This document shows positions 25,970 through 36,310 of a stretch of DNA of 64,000 nt, piece by piece; positions within the stretch are counted from its first letter, which is position 1, and each line of letters starts with the position of its first letter. A program made the translations under genes and the position numbers. The notes below the pieces were generated by a model. That model saw only the letters and a program-made list of their open reading frames with translations, did not search any database and was not told where the DNA came from. This DNA comes from an uncultured Desulfobacter sp. (lineage in GTDB: Bacteria; Desulfobacterota; Desulfobacteria; Desulfobacterales; Desulfobacteraceae). The stretch is from assembly GCF_963664415.1 (NCBI RefSeq), contig NZ_OY761441.1, positions 62,001 through 126,000 on the forward strand, read 5' to 3'.

Positions 25970-28900
25970 TTATGGCGTCATGCGAAGTTTTTTTTTAGAG
26001 GCTTTTGGGGAAACCGTTGTTTTATCGGGTGCTAAGTAATTTATGATGTCAGCTATGGTTTTCAACCCGCCCATGTCGTCCGAGGATAATGCCTTGGCGT
26101 CGGGTTGTTCCTGTTCAAGCCGTGACAAAATTTCAACCCGCTTTATGGAGTCAATGCCAAGATCCGATTCAAGGTTCATTTCGGGTTCAAGCATCTCTTT
26201 GGGAAACCCTGTTAACTCACTGATGATGTTAACCAGAATGCCAAGCGTGCTGTCTTGGGATTGAACCGGCTGATTGTTGTTCAGCTCTTTTTGTTCTGTG
26301 GCAACGGCAGGCGCTGTCGGCTCTGATGCCGGAACCGGATCCTGGTCTGTTTCAACAGCCTGACAGATATCGCCAAGAGTTTTGACCGTTCCAAGGCCCT
26401 GGGCGGATAGATCTTTGCTGTCCGGAAACGCTTTTTCAAGTTCTGAGATGATCTCAACTTTTTTAATGGAATCCACACCAAGGTCTGACTCAATGTTCAT
26501 GTCAGGTTCTAACATCTCCACCGGGAATCCGGTTAAACGGCTGACAATTTCAAACAGGACATTTTTTACTTCCGGGGCTGGGACAGTAGTAACCTGCTGC
26601 GCTGGCGTTTCCTGTACTTTAACTGGTTCTGGCTGTTTTTGCGGGGCCTGGGAGTACACCGGCTGCGTTACGGTCTGTTGAACAGGAGGCGCTGGGGCCG
26701 GTGCTGCCGGCCGGGGCTGAGGGGCGGGCATGGGTTGTGCCGGGGGCTGAATCACATGGGCTGCCGGGGCATACACCTGTCCACGGGTTTGTGACATCAG
26801 CGCAGCCAAGGCCTGGCTGGCCTGGGTCTGGGTTTCCAGAAACTTCTCATGGGCCCGGGCGGTCTGGGCCTGGATCTGCTGCATGGCATTGAGTCCCTGG
26901 ACCAAAATATCCGGGTTTGCCGAAACTTGATTTGCCGTCACATGCTGGGTTGAATTTGACGCGGGGTGGGGTTGGGTCTCGTTAAATTCAGGGTGTGGAA
27001 AAGATGTCATGGTATTTCCTTGTGTGGTGGATGTCTGTTGGGTTGCCCCAGTTGTATAAACAGATGAATCCAGTGCAATGTTTTCGTTTTTAAAGTTTTG
27101 GGATGCCTGGGTCTGGGCCGGTGGTTGACTGTGTGCCGGCTGACCTGGAGCCTGTTCCGTTTGAACCATTTCAGGTTTGGGCGTTTCAGGCATTTGGGGT
27201 TTTGAATTGGCCCCGTTGATCATGATGACAAGTTTTTTAGCTTCCGGTGCGGGTACATCCTCTTCCCAGGCCGAAAGATCGACGGGATGGCCTAAGGCTG
27301 CAAGGGTGCATAATCCCATGCCCAGATCCTGAATACCGAAATTTTTGCCCGCTGATTTATCTAATGCGATAACCTGTACATCTTGGTCTTTTAAAATGGA
27401 TTTAATCAGACCGCACAGAACCTGCTTGGGGCCGATTTCTACAAAGGTGTCGATACCTTGGTTGTGCATGTGCTGAATGTTACCAATAAAATCCACCGGG
27501 TGCATCAACTGCCAGCCTAACAAATCCTGGGTCTTTGCAGCATCTTCAGGGTAAGGTGATCCGGTGGTGTTGGATAATACCTGAATCTTTGTCGGGGTGA
27601 TGGTCGCTTTTTTGGTCAAATTATTGAAGGGGGTAGCGGCATCTGATACCAGTCGGCTGTGAAACGCAGCAGCTACCGGCAGTTTAATGGCCCGCATTTT
27701 ACGTTTTTTGCAGATCTTCTCAGCCTTGAGTATGTGCTGGGTCTCCCCTGATAGTACCCCCTGCACCGGGCTGTTCCGATTGGCCAGGACAAGATCAAGC
27801 TTTTCTTCTTCAAGCAGCGCCTCAATTTTTTCAATAGGGGCCTGAATCGCCAGCATGCTGCCGGGATCTCCGGCACTTTGGCCGGCCTTGGCCATGAGAT
27901 TGCCCCGGGCAGCCGAAAGTTCAAAACAGGTTTGGGCGTCAATCCAGCCGGCTGCATAGAGTGCGCACAACTCTCCGTAACTGTGGCCGCAGGTCATCTT
28001 GGGTGCCACCTTGAACCGGGAAAGAATGCTCAGCATGGACAAAGAGACCGCGCCAATAGCCGGCTGGGCGATGCGGGTTTGGCGCAGGGCTGCCTCGGCA
28101 GATTTTTTATCCAAGGCATATTCCGGCGGCGGATACATATAGGCGGACAGCACCCTGTCATCTTCGGCATCCGTATTACCTACACAAGCCTGGGATAAAT
28201 TAAGCATTTCAAGACTTTCGGGGAAAACCGACATAACCTGTCCGCCCATGCCGGTGTACTGACTTCCCTGGCCCGGGAAGACAAATCCCAGTTTGCCTGA
28301 TGGTTTGCCTTTGCCGTAGAATATAGGCGGTTTGGCAGATTGATTACCGTTGACCACCTGTTTTGCCTGGGAAATACGTTCAAAAACATTATCCCGATCA
28401 GACAGCAAAATCAATAACCGTAAATCATGTTTTGATGAGAATGTTTTTCTGGACTGGACGGCCTGCCAAGCAATGGCCAGGGTCACGGCGGCCTTATCTC
28501 TGATGTCATAGGCTTTTATGGCTTCTTCAACGGTGTCAAGCTTAGCAAAAATTTCTTCTTTGGTTTTTCCTGAAATGGCCAGGATCTGAACCGTTCCGTC
28601 CCAGGAGATATCTGTTTTTTCAGGTGCGTACTCTTCAAGCACGGCATGAAAGTTTGACCCGCCGAATCCAAAGGCGGAAACACCGGAACAGCGCGAAGCG
28701 TTTCCCGTGCCTTGGCCGATCCAGGGTCTTGAGACCTGATTGAGGTAGAAGGGAGAGTTGTGTATATCCAGATCAGGATCAGGTGTTTGGGCCTTCAGCG
28801 TGGGGGGGATGACTTTATGGTGCAACGCCAAGGCAGCCTTGATAATGCCCGCCGCGCCTGCTGCCGCTTTGGCATGCCCGATCATGGATTTTACAGATCC

Positions 28901-30055
28901 TATGGCTGTGGATTCGGATGTTTTGTCTTGAAAAAATTGTTTCAGGGCGGTGAATTCAACCTTGTCACCCACCCGGGTGCCTGTACCGTGGGCTTCAATC
29001 AGTCCCACAGATTCAGGCAAAACACCTGCATTGGTATAGGCGTTGTTCAGTGCTTTGATCTGTCCTTTGGCCTCAGGGGCATATACGGCCGAGGTTCGTC
29101 CGTCACTGGATGTTCCCATGCCTTTAATGACTGCATAAATCCGGTCCTGGTCCCGCTGGGCATCTGCCAGACGCTTGAGTACCAGAAGACCCACACCTTC
29201 GCCAAGCACCGTCCCGTCTGCGTTTTCCGAAAAGGGCCGGGCGTCGCTGGTATGGGACAATACGCCGGTTTTGGCAAAACACATGTGCATGAAAATATCA
29301 TTAAGCGTATCTACGCCGCCCGTGATGGACATATCACACTGGCCGGTTTCAAGCTCCATCATGGCCGTATGAATGGCGGAAAGGGAGCTTGCACACGCCG
29401 CATCACACACTGTGTTGGTGCCGGACAGGTCCAGGCGGTTGGCGATTCTTCCGGCTACCACATTCCCCAACAGGCCTGGAAATGAATTTTCCTGCCACCC
29501 GACATAGGAATCGCTGATCTGTTTTAAGACGTGTTCCTTTTTATCCGGGTCGATGCCGGCGGCTTCCAGCGCGTTTTTCCAGAACGGATGCCCAAGACGT
29601 GCCCCAAGAGGGATCACAAGCTCCTGGGTGCCGGTAACCCCGAGGATTACATTTACCCGTTTTTTTTTCAGATGGGCATGACCTACAGGATAACCCGCAT
29701 CGGCAAGTGCCATGCGAACCACTTCCAGGCCAAGCAGCTGGGAGGTGTCAGTGGCGTCAATGTTTTTTGGGGGAATGCCGTAGGCTAAAGGGTCAAAGGC
29801 AATGTCCGGTAAAAAACCGCCCCTGTTGCAGTAGACATGGTCCGGACAGTCCGGATCCTCATTGAAATAGTCTTTCAGACGCCAGTGTGAGTCTTCGGGC
29901 ACTTGTGTGATGGCATCAATGCCGTTGAATATCAATTTCCAGAATTCTTTAAGGTTTCTGGATTCAGGAAAAATACAGCCCATACCGATGATGGCAATGG
30001 GTGTTTTAGATGTGCCGGATGTCTGTGTTTGAGGTGCAGCTTTGGGTGTTGTCAT
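25970..30055 (-). CDS. pfaA: PUFA-synthase-like KS-AT-ACP-ACP protein (PfaA-like)
   Basis: A 1361-residue synthase. The ketosynthase (about residues 15-470) has active Cys221 in DAACASS and histidines in EAHGTGT and GHAKAAAG. The acyltransferase (about 610-920) has active Ser692 in GHSYGE and the entry motif FVFPGQGSQYTG. A Gln/Pro/Ala-rich linker (about 1000-1160) precedes two acyl-carrier domains with phosphopantetheine serines at 1196 and 1303 (DSIKK and DSIKR). Canonical PfaA also has a ketoreductase and more carrier domains; here the ketoreductase sits on the next gene. The carriers need a phosphopantetheinyl transferase, which is not in the window. Confidence 0.85.
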   Translation of the reverse strand: MTTPKAAPQTQTSGTSKTPIAIIGMGCIFPESRNLKEFWKLIFNGIDAITQVPEDSHWRLKDYFNEDPDCPDHVYCNRGGFLPDIAFDPLAYGIPPKNIDATDTSQLLGLEVVRMALADAGYPVGHAHLKKKRVNVILGVTGTQELVIPLGARLGHPFWKNALEAAGIDPDKKEHVLKQISDSYVGWQENSFPGLLGNVVAGRIANRLDLSGTNTVCDAACASSLSAIHTAMMELETGQCDMSITGGVDTLNDIFMHMCFAKTGVLSHTSDARPFSENADGTVLGEGVGLLVLKRLADAQRDQDRIYAVIKGMGTSSDGRTSAVYAPEAKGQIKALNNAYTNAGVLPESVGLIEAHGTGTRVGDKVEFTALKQFFQDKTSESTAIGSVKSMIGHAKAAAGAAGIIKAALALHHKVIPPTLKAQTPDPDLDIHNSPFYLNQVSRPWIGQGTGNASRCSGVSAFGFGGSNFHAVLEEYAPEKTDISWDGTVQILAISGKTKEEIFAKLDTVEEAIKAYDIRDKAAVTLAIAWQAVQSRKTFSSKHDLRLLILLSDRDNVFERISQAKQVVNGNQSAKPPIFYGKGKPSGKLGFVFPGQGSQYTGMGGQVMSVFPESLEMLNLSQACVGNTDAEDDRVLSAYMYPPPEYALDKKSAEAALRQTRIAQPAIGAVSLSMLSILSRFKVAPKMTCGHSYGELCALYAAGWIDAQTCFELSAARGNLMAKAGQSAGDPGSMLAIQAPIEKIEALLEEEKLDLVLANRNSPVQGVLSGETQHILKAEKICKKRKMRAIKLPVAAAFHSRLVSDAATPFNNLTKKATITPTKIQVLSNTTGSPYPEDAAKTQDLLGWQLMHPVDFIGNIQHMHNQGIDTFVEIGPKQVLCGLIKSILKDQDVQVIALDKSAGKNFGIQDLGMGLCTLAALGHPVDLSAWEEDVPAPEAKKLVIMINGANSKPQMPETPKPEMVQTEQAPGQPAHSQPPAQTQASQNFKNENIALDSSVYTTGATQQTSTTQGNTMTSFPHPEFNETQPHPASNSTQHVTANQVSANPDILVQGLNAMQQIQAQTARAHEKFLETQTQASQALAALMSQTRGQVYAPAAHVIQPPAQPMPAPQPRPAAPAPAPPVQQTVTQPVYSQAPQKQPEPVKVQETPAQQVTTVPAPEVKNVLFEIVSRLTGFPVEMLEPDMNIESDLGVDSIKKVEIISELEKAFPDSKDLSAQGLGTVKTLGDICQAVETDQDPVPASEPTAPAVATEQKELNNNQPVQSQDSTLGILVNIISELTGFPKEMLEPEMNLESDLGIDSIKRVEILSRLEQEQPDAKALSSDDMGGLKTIADIINYLAPDKTTVSPKASKKKLRMTP

Positions 30056-30167
30056 ATATGAACAATAATTATGGTTGCTGGTTTTATATATTTACAGCCT
30101 CTATATATACGGTAAAAAGGTATCGGATCATCCACCAGCAAGAATATTGACAAAAGTTTTACATAGG

Positions 30168-31733
30168 TTAAGACGCAATCAACTTCATAATATCATCAAG
30201 GGGCATAGGAGAAAAACGGCCGGCATCTGGGGGCAGTTCAAGCCCCTGGGCTCTTGCAAACGCGGCCCGGGTGACAACACAGGCCCCGGTGAGCAGATTC
30301 ATGGCGATCTGTGCGGCAAACCGGTTGGTGTTAGGTTCAAGAAAGCTGCCTTTGACCCATTGGTTGAATGCGCCCATGGCAGGACCACACCAGACCTGAT
30401 AATCCATTTTTCGCTGGGCATCTCCCTGGATGGCCCATCTGGATGACTGCCCAAGATAGGATCTGAACACCAGGGCCATTTTGTGGGCCGGGTCCTGTTC
30501 GGCGCGGTTGACTTCCTGCTGTTGGCCCCGTGACAAGAAAAAATCCCGCGTGGACTGCCATGCTGCATCAAAAGGCGTTAATAAAAATTTGTCCTCTATC
30601 TCTTTTTGGGCAGCCGGGGGAAGGTCTTCAAAACAATTGTAGTTTTTGTAAAACTGATACAGTTTTTCCGCCCTTACAGGAAACAATGTGCCGCGTTTTA
30701 ACACCTGAACCCGTGCCCCGATTTCAAACATGTCTGCCGAAGGTGCCATGGCAACGTCTGCCTGCTCAGCCTGGCTGAGCAGTTTTTTGACATCCTCGCA
30801 GATGCCCGCTTCCACACATGCCTGGTTAATGGAGCCGGTAAGGATATATGCCGCGCCCATGCTGAAAGCCGCAGATGCCGATTCCGGTGTGGCAATGCCG
30901 CCGCCAAGCCCTACACACAGAGGACTTTCAAAATTATATGTTTCCATGGCTTCGTTTTTCAGGGCAATGAACGTGGGTAAAAGAGCCAGGGCAGGGCGGT
31001 TATCCGTGTGCCCGCCGGAATCAGCTTCGGCGGTAAGGTCTTGGGCCATGGGAATTTGACGGGCAAGCATGGCTTCATCAGCGGTGATCATCTGTTGTTC
31101 AACCAGCTGGCCGAGCAGCTTTTCAGGCGGTGGTGTGAAAAATTGTCGGGCCACTTCAATGCGGGACACTTTTGCAATAATGCGGTTGGGGGTGACAATG
31201 GCACCCTGGTTGTTTTTGTGGATGCCTTTGACACGATAATAAACTAAGGGCAGGGTGATACGCAAAAAGGCGGCTGCCGATATCAGGGTTACCCCATGGT
31301 CAAGATAGAGCTTTACCGTTGCCATTTCATGGGCCGGGTCCGCCAGACTGTGGATCAGATTGAATCCAAAGGGTTTGTCCCCAAGGCCGGCCTTTAGTTC
31401 AAGAATGGCTGTTTCAATCTGTGAAAGACCCAATCCGCCGGCACCAAAAAAACCGACCATCCCGTTTTCGCCCATGGTCTTCACAAGTGCAGTGGAGGCG
31501 ATACCGTTAGCCATGGCACCTGCCACATAGGCGTATTTTAAACCATGACGACGTTTAAACTCTGAATCCCCAAGGCTTTCCGGGCGTATGGCCGGTACAT
31601 AAATCTGATCTGCCAGCGAGGCCATATTACTTTGCGATGGACGGCTGATATGTACCCCGTCAAAACTTTTTATGAGCAATTGCGGACGGCTGATATCATG
31701 AATGGCTTTAACTAAATCAAGTGGCGATGTCAT
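30168..31733 (-). CDS. pfaD: PfaD-type enoyl reductase (2-nitropropane dioxygenase fold)
   Basis: A 521-residue flavin-dependent enoyl-ACP reductase matching PfaD of PUFA synthases and related secondary-lipid loci. A TIM-barrel is shown by GFFGAGGLGLSQIETAI (about residues 95-111), GVTLISAAAF and VGLGGGIATPESA (about 256), the last being the phosphate-binding loop. C-terminal residues about 380-520 form the helical tail typical of PfaD (YQVWCGPAMGAFNQWVKGS). It is first of the operon, followed by the KS-AT-ACP gene after about 110 bases. The start at ATG 31733 gives the normal length. Confidence 0.86.
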   Translation of the reverse strand: MTSPLDLVKAIHDISRPQLLIKSFDGVHISRPSQSNMASLADQIYVPAIRPESLGDSEFKRRHGLKYAYVAGAMANGIASTALVKTMGENGMVGFFGAGGLGLSQIETAILELKAGLGDKPFGFNLIHSLADPAHEMATVKLYLDHGVTLISAAAFLRITLPLVYYRVKGIHKNNQGAIVTPNRIIAKVSRIEVARQFFTPPPEKLLGQLVEQQMITADEAMLARQIPMAQDLTAEADSGGHTDNRPALALLPTFIALKNEAMETYNFESPLCVGLGGGIATPESASAAFSMGAAYILTGSINQACVEAGICEDVKKLLSQAEQADVAMAPSADMFEIGARVQVLKRGTLFPVRAEKLYQFYKNYNCFEDLPPAAQKEIEDKFLLTPFDAAWQSTRDFFLSRGQQQEVNRAEQDPAHKMALVFRSYLGQSSRWAIQGDAQRKMDYQVWCGPAMGAFNQWVKGSFLEPNTNRFAAQIAMNLLTGACVVTRAAFARAQGLELPPDAGRFSPMPLDDIMKLIAS

Positions 31734-31800
31734 AGTGTTGTATTGTCCCTGCCGGGTTTGTGCCGGATACTGTGAAGATGTTTTCAGTATATACTGACGT

Positions 31801-31890
31801 TTTATATGAAACTCTCTGTAAGCAACAAAGATATTTCAATATTCGTTGTGGGCCGAACCACGGTCAAAGACCAAGGACGGTCCGTGACCG
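31801..31890 (+). repeat. Dispersed intergenic repeat, type A copy 1
   Basis: About 90 bases beginning TTATATGAAAC and ending in a self-complementary core (accacggtc through gaccgt). Almost the same core recurs at 36590-36683 and, inverted, at 37655-37741. It abuts a type B copy at 31891. Confidence 0.85.
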
Positions 31891-31981
31891 TTTATATGAA
31901 AGTCTGGTAAGTTGCTCAGATCTTTCAACCTTTGTTGTGGGCTAAGCCCTGAAGTTGATATGTCAGGTAAGCCCATGGCTG
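31891..31981 (+). repeat. Dispersed intergenic repeat, type B copy 1
   Basis: Starts with TTATATGAAAGTCTGG and ends at gcccatggctg. Its middle (TTGTTGTGGGCTAAGCC and GATATGTCAGGT) is shared with copies at 44708, 45381, 59216 and 59322. It lies in tandem with type A and shows that the two types share a common 5' half. Confidence 0.85.
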
Positions 31982-32090
31982 TCCCCAATGTTACGGCGTC
32001 TGCAGCGCTGGGGTGCAATTTTCATGGCTGGAGTCTAATAGCACACCCAATGCCGCTAATCAAGATTCCTTGTTGATGATCCTGTTTTTT

Positions 32091-34370
32091 TTAGTTTTTC
32101 GGGCCGTGCTCAATGTTGATTTGCAGCGGTTTCAACGTGTCCAGATGAATATCTCTTTGGGGAAAGGCAATGACGATGCCGGCATCTGAAAACAGCTGAT
32201 CTATTTTGAAACGCACATTGCTTTCAATTTCGCGCCGTTCGATGATACGCCTGATTTCAACCCAGAAATATACATTAAAGATCAACGCATTGTCACCAAA
32301 TTCACTGAACAGCACAAAGGGCGTTGGATATTTCAAAACATGAGGCGCTTCACGGACAGATGCAAGCAGCTTTTCCTGTACGGTTTTCACAGGCGATCCA
32401 TATGAAACCCCAACCGTAACATTGGTTCGAATTTTTTTATCCGAATGGGTCCAGTTGGTAATATTCTTTTCAAGGAACGTACTGTTGGGAACCAGAATGT
32501 GTATATTTTCACCTGTCCTGATTCGTGTGCACCTGGCACCGATCTCTTCAACCATGCCAAGAACGCTGTCAACTTCTATAAGGTCCCCGATGTTAATGGG
32601 CCGCTCACCTAAAATCATAAATCCGGAAATAAAGTTGTTGATCAGGTTTTGGGCACCAAACCCGATGCCGATTGCTATGGCACCGCCCAGAAAAGCAAAT
32701 GCGGTCAAAGGGATGTTTACCATTCGCAGGGCGAATAAAAATACCAGAAGATAGGCCGTATAAGACATGAGTTTGTGTACTGCTGAAGCCGTTGTCTCTT
32801 TGAATTGTGATTTAAGCAGAAATCGGGTGCGGATAATAGAAAGCGCATATTTTGCTGCGGCCATCCCCAACAGGAGGATGAGAAGCGCCACCGCCAGCTT
32901 GCGTAAAGTGACCGGTTGCTTGTCCACGGTCCAGATTTCAATATTCCAGAAATCAACAATATCCCCTTTGATATCCACTAAATGGTCCTTAAGTGTTGAT
33001 CGTCCCAACCGGGTTTCAACTTCATTTAAGAACCGTTTTTCAATATTGTCCGTAGCCAGGATGACGGACTGATAGGAAAGCCTACGATCCAGACGCTTGC
33101 GGGCGGCGGTCAACTGAGCTGACAAATTTTGTTTGATAGCCCAAAGCATTTTGTCATCTTCCAGTTTAGTTTCAATCGCGGCCATTTGATTTTGAAGGTT
33201 TACCAGATAATTTTGCTGAACCTGCAGTGTCCGGCTTATGCTTTCTATTATGGTTTTGGTCGCTTCTCGCAAAGCTTTAAGCTCATCAAGGGAAATTTTT
33301 TCCTTGACCAGGGTATAGCGTTTGCGCCAGGCCGCAGACTGATGGTCCATCAAAAGCATTGAGCGTTCATTTAATTCCAAAGCAACCTGATACGTTGTTC
33401 TCCACTCAGCCCTGGATTTTAGATAAGACTCGGCAATTGCTCTTTGTTCCTGTGACTCGGCCTTTTCAAAATCCCGCTGGGCATTTACCCATTTTTTTTC
33501 TACACCTTCCTGTTCGGATCTCAGACGTTCGGTTTCTTTGCGAAGTTCTGTTCTTTTTTCTTGGATGCTACTTAATTGGCTGTTTAAATCTTCAGAGTCG
33601 AAGGCAAGATTTGCGTTGATGACCCTGATCTGATCTTTTAATAATGCCAGCTGAAGTGCCGCCAGTTTTTTTTCAGTTTCATATCGTTTGATTTCATTAT
33701 CCTTTGCCTGGATTATGATTTGAATTTCACGAAGCTGAATGTCAATTGTTTCACTGTGCCATTCCAGTTTGGTCTTGTTCTTTGTATTTTTGTCGGATAG
33801 GGTCTCATCCATCCGTCTTTTTTTCTTTTCAAGAGATTGCAGGCGTTCATTGTCCGCAATGAGTTCCCGGTGGAGCGCCTCTACGGTTAAATTAATGTTT
33901 AACTGGCGCCGTTCAACGTTCGACAGTTCTTCTTGAATGGTATCAAGAAAGGTCAATGTGTAGGGCGCTTTTTTAGTCATGCCCCTGGTTTTATAGTTCT
34001 CGTACCGTTCTTTTACGGACAATATGTCCTTTTTTGCCGTATCTTGGGCTGTAATTGAATACAGCAGTCGTTCATGGGCGGACTTGAGCAGACGCAGATC
34101 AGTCAGCCTTTTATCAAAATCTTCTGTGCTCACACCAAACTCCAGGGCAGCCTGGTCTGATTTTACGGTGCTCAGGGTTGATAGTCGGTTGTTTATTTGA
34201 CGGATTTTGTCTTTAACATTCTCAATGGAGTTCGGCTGCTCTATGGGGCTTGGCGTGTTGTCAGCAGCAGGGCAGGGTGCAGGAAAAAATATGCACAGGC
34301 AGACACTTATTACTGCTGATAAAAATATAGTTACACCCTTTGCAGGCAATGGTGTTCTAATCTCTGACAT
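32091..34370 (-). CDS. MscS family mechanosensitive channel with long coiled-coil periplasmic region
   Basis: A large MscS-type protein of about 759 residues. A cleavable signal (about residues 5-38, ending PCPAADN) is followed by some 400 residues of charged coiled coil. Membrane helices begin about 500. The pore helix and beta domain follow (GFGAQNLINNFISGFMILGE, about 575-595), and the C-terminal vestibule ends near 750. This is the architecture of MscK/YbiO-type channels that open on hypo-osmotic shock. A GGAG ribosome site lies just before ATG 34370, so that start is preferred over the ATG at 34382. The gene lies alone between the dispersed repeats and the SulP gene. Confidence 0.87.
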   Translation of the reverse strand: MSEIRTPLPAKGVTIFLSAVISVCLCIFFPAPCPAADNTPSPIEQPNSIENVKDKIRQINNRLSTLSTVKSDQAALEFGVSTEDFDKRLTDLRLLKSAHERLLYSITAQDTAKKDILSVKERYENYKTRGMTKKAPYTLTFLDTIQEELSNVERRQLNINLTVEALHRELIADNERLQSLEKKKRRMDETLSDKNTKNKTKLEWHSETIDIQLREIQIIIQAKDNEIKRYETEKKLAALQLALLKDQIRVINANLAFDSEDLNSQLSSIQEKRTELRKETERLRSEQEGVEKKWVNAQRDFEKAESQEQRAIAESYLKSRAEWRTTYQVALELNERSMLLMDHQSAAWRKRYTLVKEKISLDELKALREATKTIIESISRTLQVQQNYLVNLQNQMAAIETKLEDDKMLWAIKQNLSAQLTAARKRLDRRLSYQSVILATDNIEKRFLNEVETRLGRSTLKDHLVDIKGDIVDFWNIEIWTVDKQPVTLRKLAVALLILLLGMAAAKYALSIIRTRFLLKSQFKETTASAVHKLMSYTAYLLVFLFALRMVNIPLTAFAFLGGAIAIGIGFGAQNLINNFISGFMILGERPINIGDLIEVDSVLGMVEEIGARCTRIRTGENIHILVPNSTFLEKNITNWTHSDKKIRTNVTVGVSYGSPVKTVQEKLLASVREAPHVLKYPTPFVLFSEFGDNALIFNVYFWVEIRRIIERREIESNVRFKIDQLFSDAGIVIAFPQRDIHLDTLKPLQINIEHGPKN

Positions 34371-34531
34371 GTTGTTCTCCATTATTCATCATTTCAATTA
34401 AGTTGTTTTTCCGGGACTGTTTTCATGGCCTTAAAATATCAAAGATGCAGTTTGTCTTCAAATACAGTGATGTGCGGTATGTTTTTGGCGCTTACGGTTC
34501 TGATTGTCAAGGCGGGGCTGTGGTGCTCCCT

Positions 34532-36310
34532 TTAGATTGTGGGATCTGTCGGGCATTCATGAAAGATACGGATTTTACAGGTGTGGCATATCCTTTGGTC
34601 CAGCCTTTTGTAGATGATACTGATGGCCCGGCTTTCCTGTTTAAAAAGATGGGAATTTCCGATTTTATCCATGAAATCACCGTGGATTAAAAAATGTTCC
34701 ACACCCCGGTTGAGCCGGCAAAGGTATAGGTTTTTGCCTAACTTTTGTCTTCGCTGGGCTTCCTGGACCAGTACCATGGCGCCGGATACATCTATGAAAT
34801 TAATGGCGTATCCAACAATCAGCAGGTGTTTGGGGTTGTTTGCATCTATCTCTTCAAGCGCCTGGGCAATATGGTTAGCAGCACCGAAAAAAAGTGAGCC
34901 GTGAATACGGACCATTGTAAGCTGGGGACAAGGGGAACTGCTGCTCTCCCGGGCATCTATTAGGGTCCTGCGATCATCCAGAGGATCCGGCATCAGCGGG
35001 GTGACATGGGGATGGGAAGTGCGCGTCAGGTAAATGGCCATGGATAGCAGGATGCCTGTATAAATGGCAAACTCTATGGCAAAAAACAGGGTCCCTGCAA
35101 AGGTGGCCAAAAGAACCATGGTATCCGGGCGGCTGCTTTTGAGGATCTCTTTGATATGGTGGACATCAATGAGTTTGAAGGCCACAAATAAAATCACACC
35201 ACCCATTGCTGATAACGGTAAATAGGCGGTTAAAGGGGCCACCAAAAAAACAATAACAGCCAGGAACAAGGCTGAAAAAATGGAAGCAAGCGGTGAGACT
35301 GCACCTGAATCATAATTCACCCCGGACCGGGTAAAAGAGCCTGAGCTTGCATACCCTGAAAAAAAGCTACCCGCAATGTTTGACAACCCCTGCCCGATAA
35401 ACTCCTGGCTACCGTCGATGTGCTGGCCGGATTGAACGGCAATGGATCTTGCGATGGACAATGCCTCAATCAGGCCCAGGAAAGCCACGGCAAGGGCCCC
35501 TGGCGCCATCATTCTCAATGTATCCAGGGTGAAATCAGGGGCTGACATCGGGGGGAGTTGACCGTTAAGCTTGCCTAAAAACCTGACACCATGGGCCTGG
35601 CCATCTAAGGCGAGACTAAATAATGCACCTGCAACCAGTGCAAAAAGCAGTGCAGGCCACCGGGGTTTCCAGACCTTGATGACAATGGCACAGCAAAGGG
35701 CTGCAAGGGCAATCCACAATTCATAATAGTTGATCTGAGTTGTTGATTTAAGCAGAAACGCCCAGGTTGTTAAAAACGAAGATCCGCTGGGTACCGGCAG
35801 ACCCAGAGCATGTTTGAGCTGTGAGGTGGCAATGAGCAAGGCGGCCCCTGCGGAGAACCCCACAATGACAGAGTGGGATACAAAGTTGATCAGGGTACCC
35901 AGACGGACCAGCCCAAACCCCAACTGAAAAAGGCCCGCCATAAAGGTCAGAGTCAGCGCCAGCCGGATGTAATCGGCAGATCCGGGGTCGGCCAGAGGGC
36001 TCAAGGTGGAGAAAACGATAATGGAGATTGCTGTGGTAGGACCGGAGACCAGATGTCTGGACGATCCGAACAGGGCCGCAATCACCGGCGGAACAATGGC
36101 TGCATAAAGACCATACTGGGCCGGAAGTCCGGCAATCATGGCAAAGGAGACCCCCTGGGGCAATACGATGAAGGCTCCCGTAAGCCCTGCCAGCATATCT
36201 GCACGCAAGGTCCTCCTGTTAAGCTGCCTTAACCATGCCAGAAAGGGAAAAAGTTGAATCCCTGCAGGTATTGGGCGAACGGGGGCGGCTTTTCTGAAAA
36301 TAGTGTTCAT
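34532..36310 (-). CDS. SulP family anion permease with STAS domain
   Basis: A 592-residue transporter of the SulP (SLC26-like) family. About 12 membrane segments lie in residues 30-420, with the signature region FAMIAGLPAQYGLYAAIVPP (about 56-75). A cytoplasmic STAS domain (about 450-560) contains FIDVSGAMVL, where the Ser is the usual regulatory phosphorylation site. Sulfate is the likely substrate in a sulfate-reducing organism, but bicarbonate or other anions cannot be excluded. It starts at ATG 36310. No carbonic anhydrase gene is adjacent. Confidence 0.9.
   Translation of the reverse strand: MNTIFRKAAPVRPIPAGIQLFPFLAWLRQLNRRTLRADMLAGLTGAFIVLPQGVSFAMIAGLPAQYGLYAAIVPPVIAALFGSSRHLVSGPTTAISIIVFSTLSPLADPGSADYIRLALTLTFMAGLFQLGFGLVRLGTLINFVSHSVIVGFSAGAALLIATSQLKHALGLPVPSGSSFLTTWAFLLKSTTQINYYELWIALAALCCAIVIKVWKPRWPALLFALVAGALFSLALDGQAHGVRFLGKLNGQLPPMSAPDFTLDTLRMMAPGALAVAFLGLIEALSIARSIAVQSGQHIDGSQEFIGQGLSNIAGSFFSGYASSGSFTRSGVNYDSGAVSPLASIFSALFLAVIVFLVAPLTAYLPLSAMGGVILFVAFKLIDVHHIKEILKSSRPDTMVLLATFAGTLFFAIEFAIYTGILLSMAIYLTRTSHPHVTPLMPDPLDDRRTLIDARESSSSPCPQLTMVRIHGSLFFGAANHIAQALEEIDANNPKHLLIVGYAINFIDVSGAMVLVQEAQRRQKLGKNLYLCRLNRGVEHFLIHGDFMDKIGNSHLFKQESRAISIIYKRLDQRICHTCKIRIFHECPTDPTI

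Noticed and set aside
34403..34690. 95-codon + strand frame between MscS and SulP genes
   Set aside because: It lies mostly opposite the STAS-coding end of the SulP gene and has no family resemblance.
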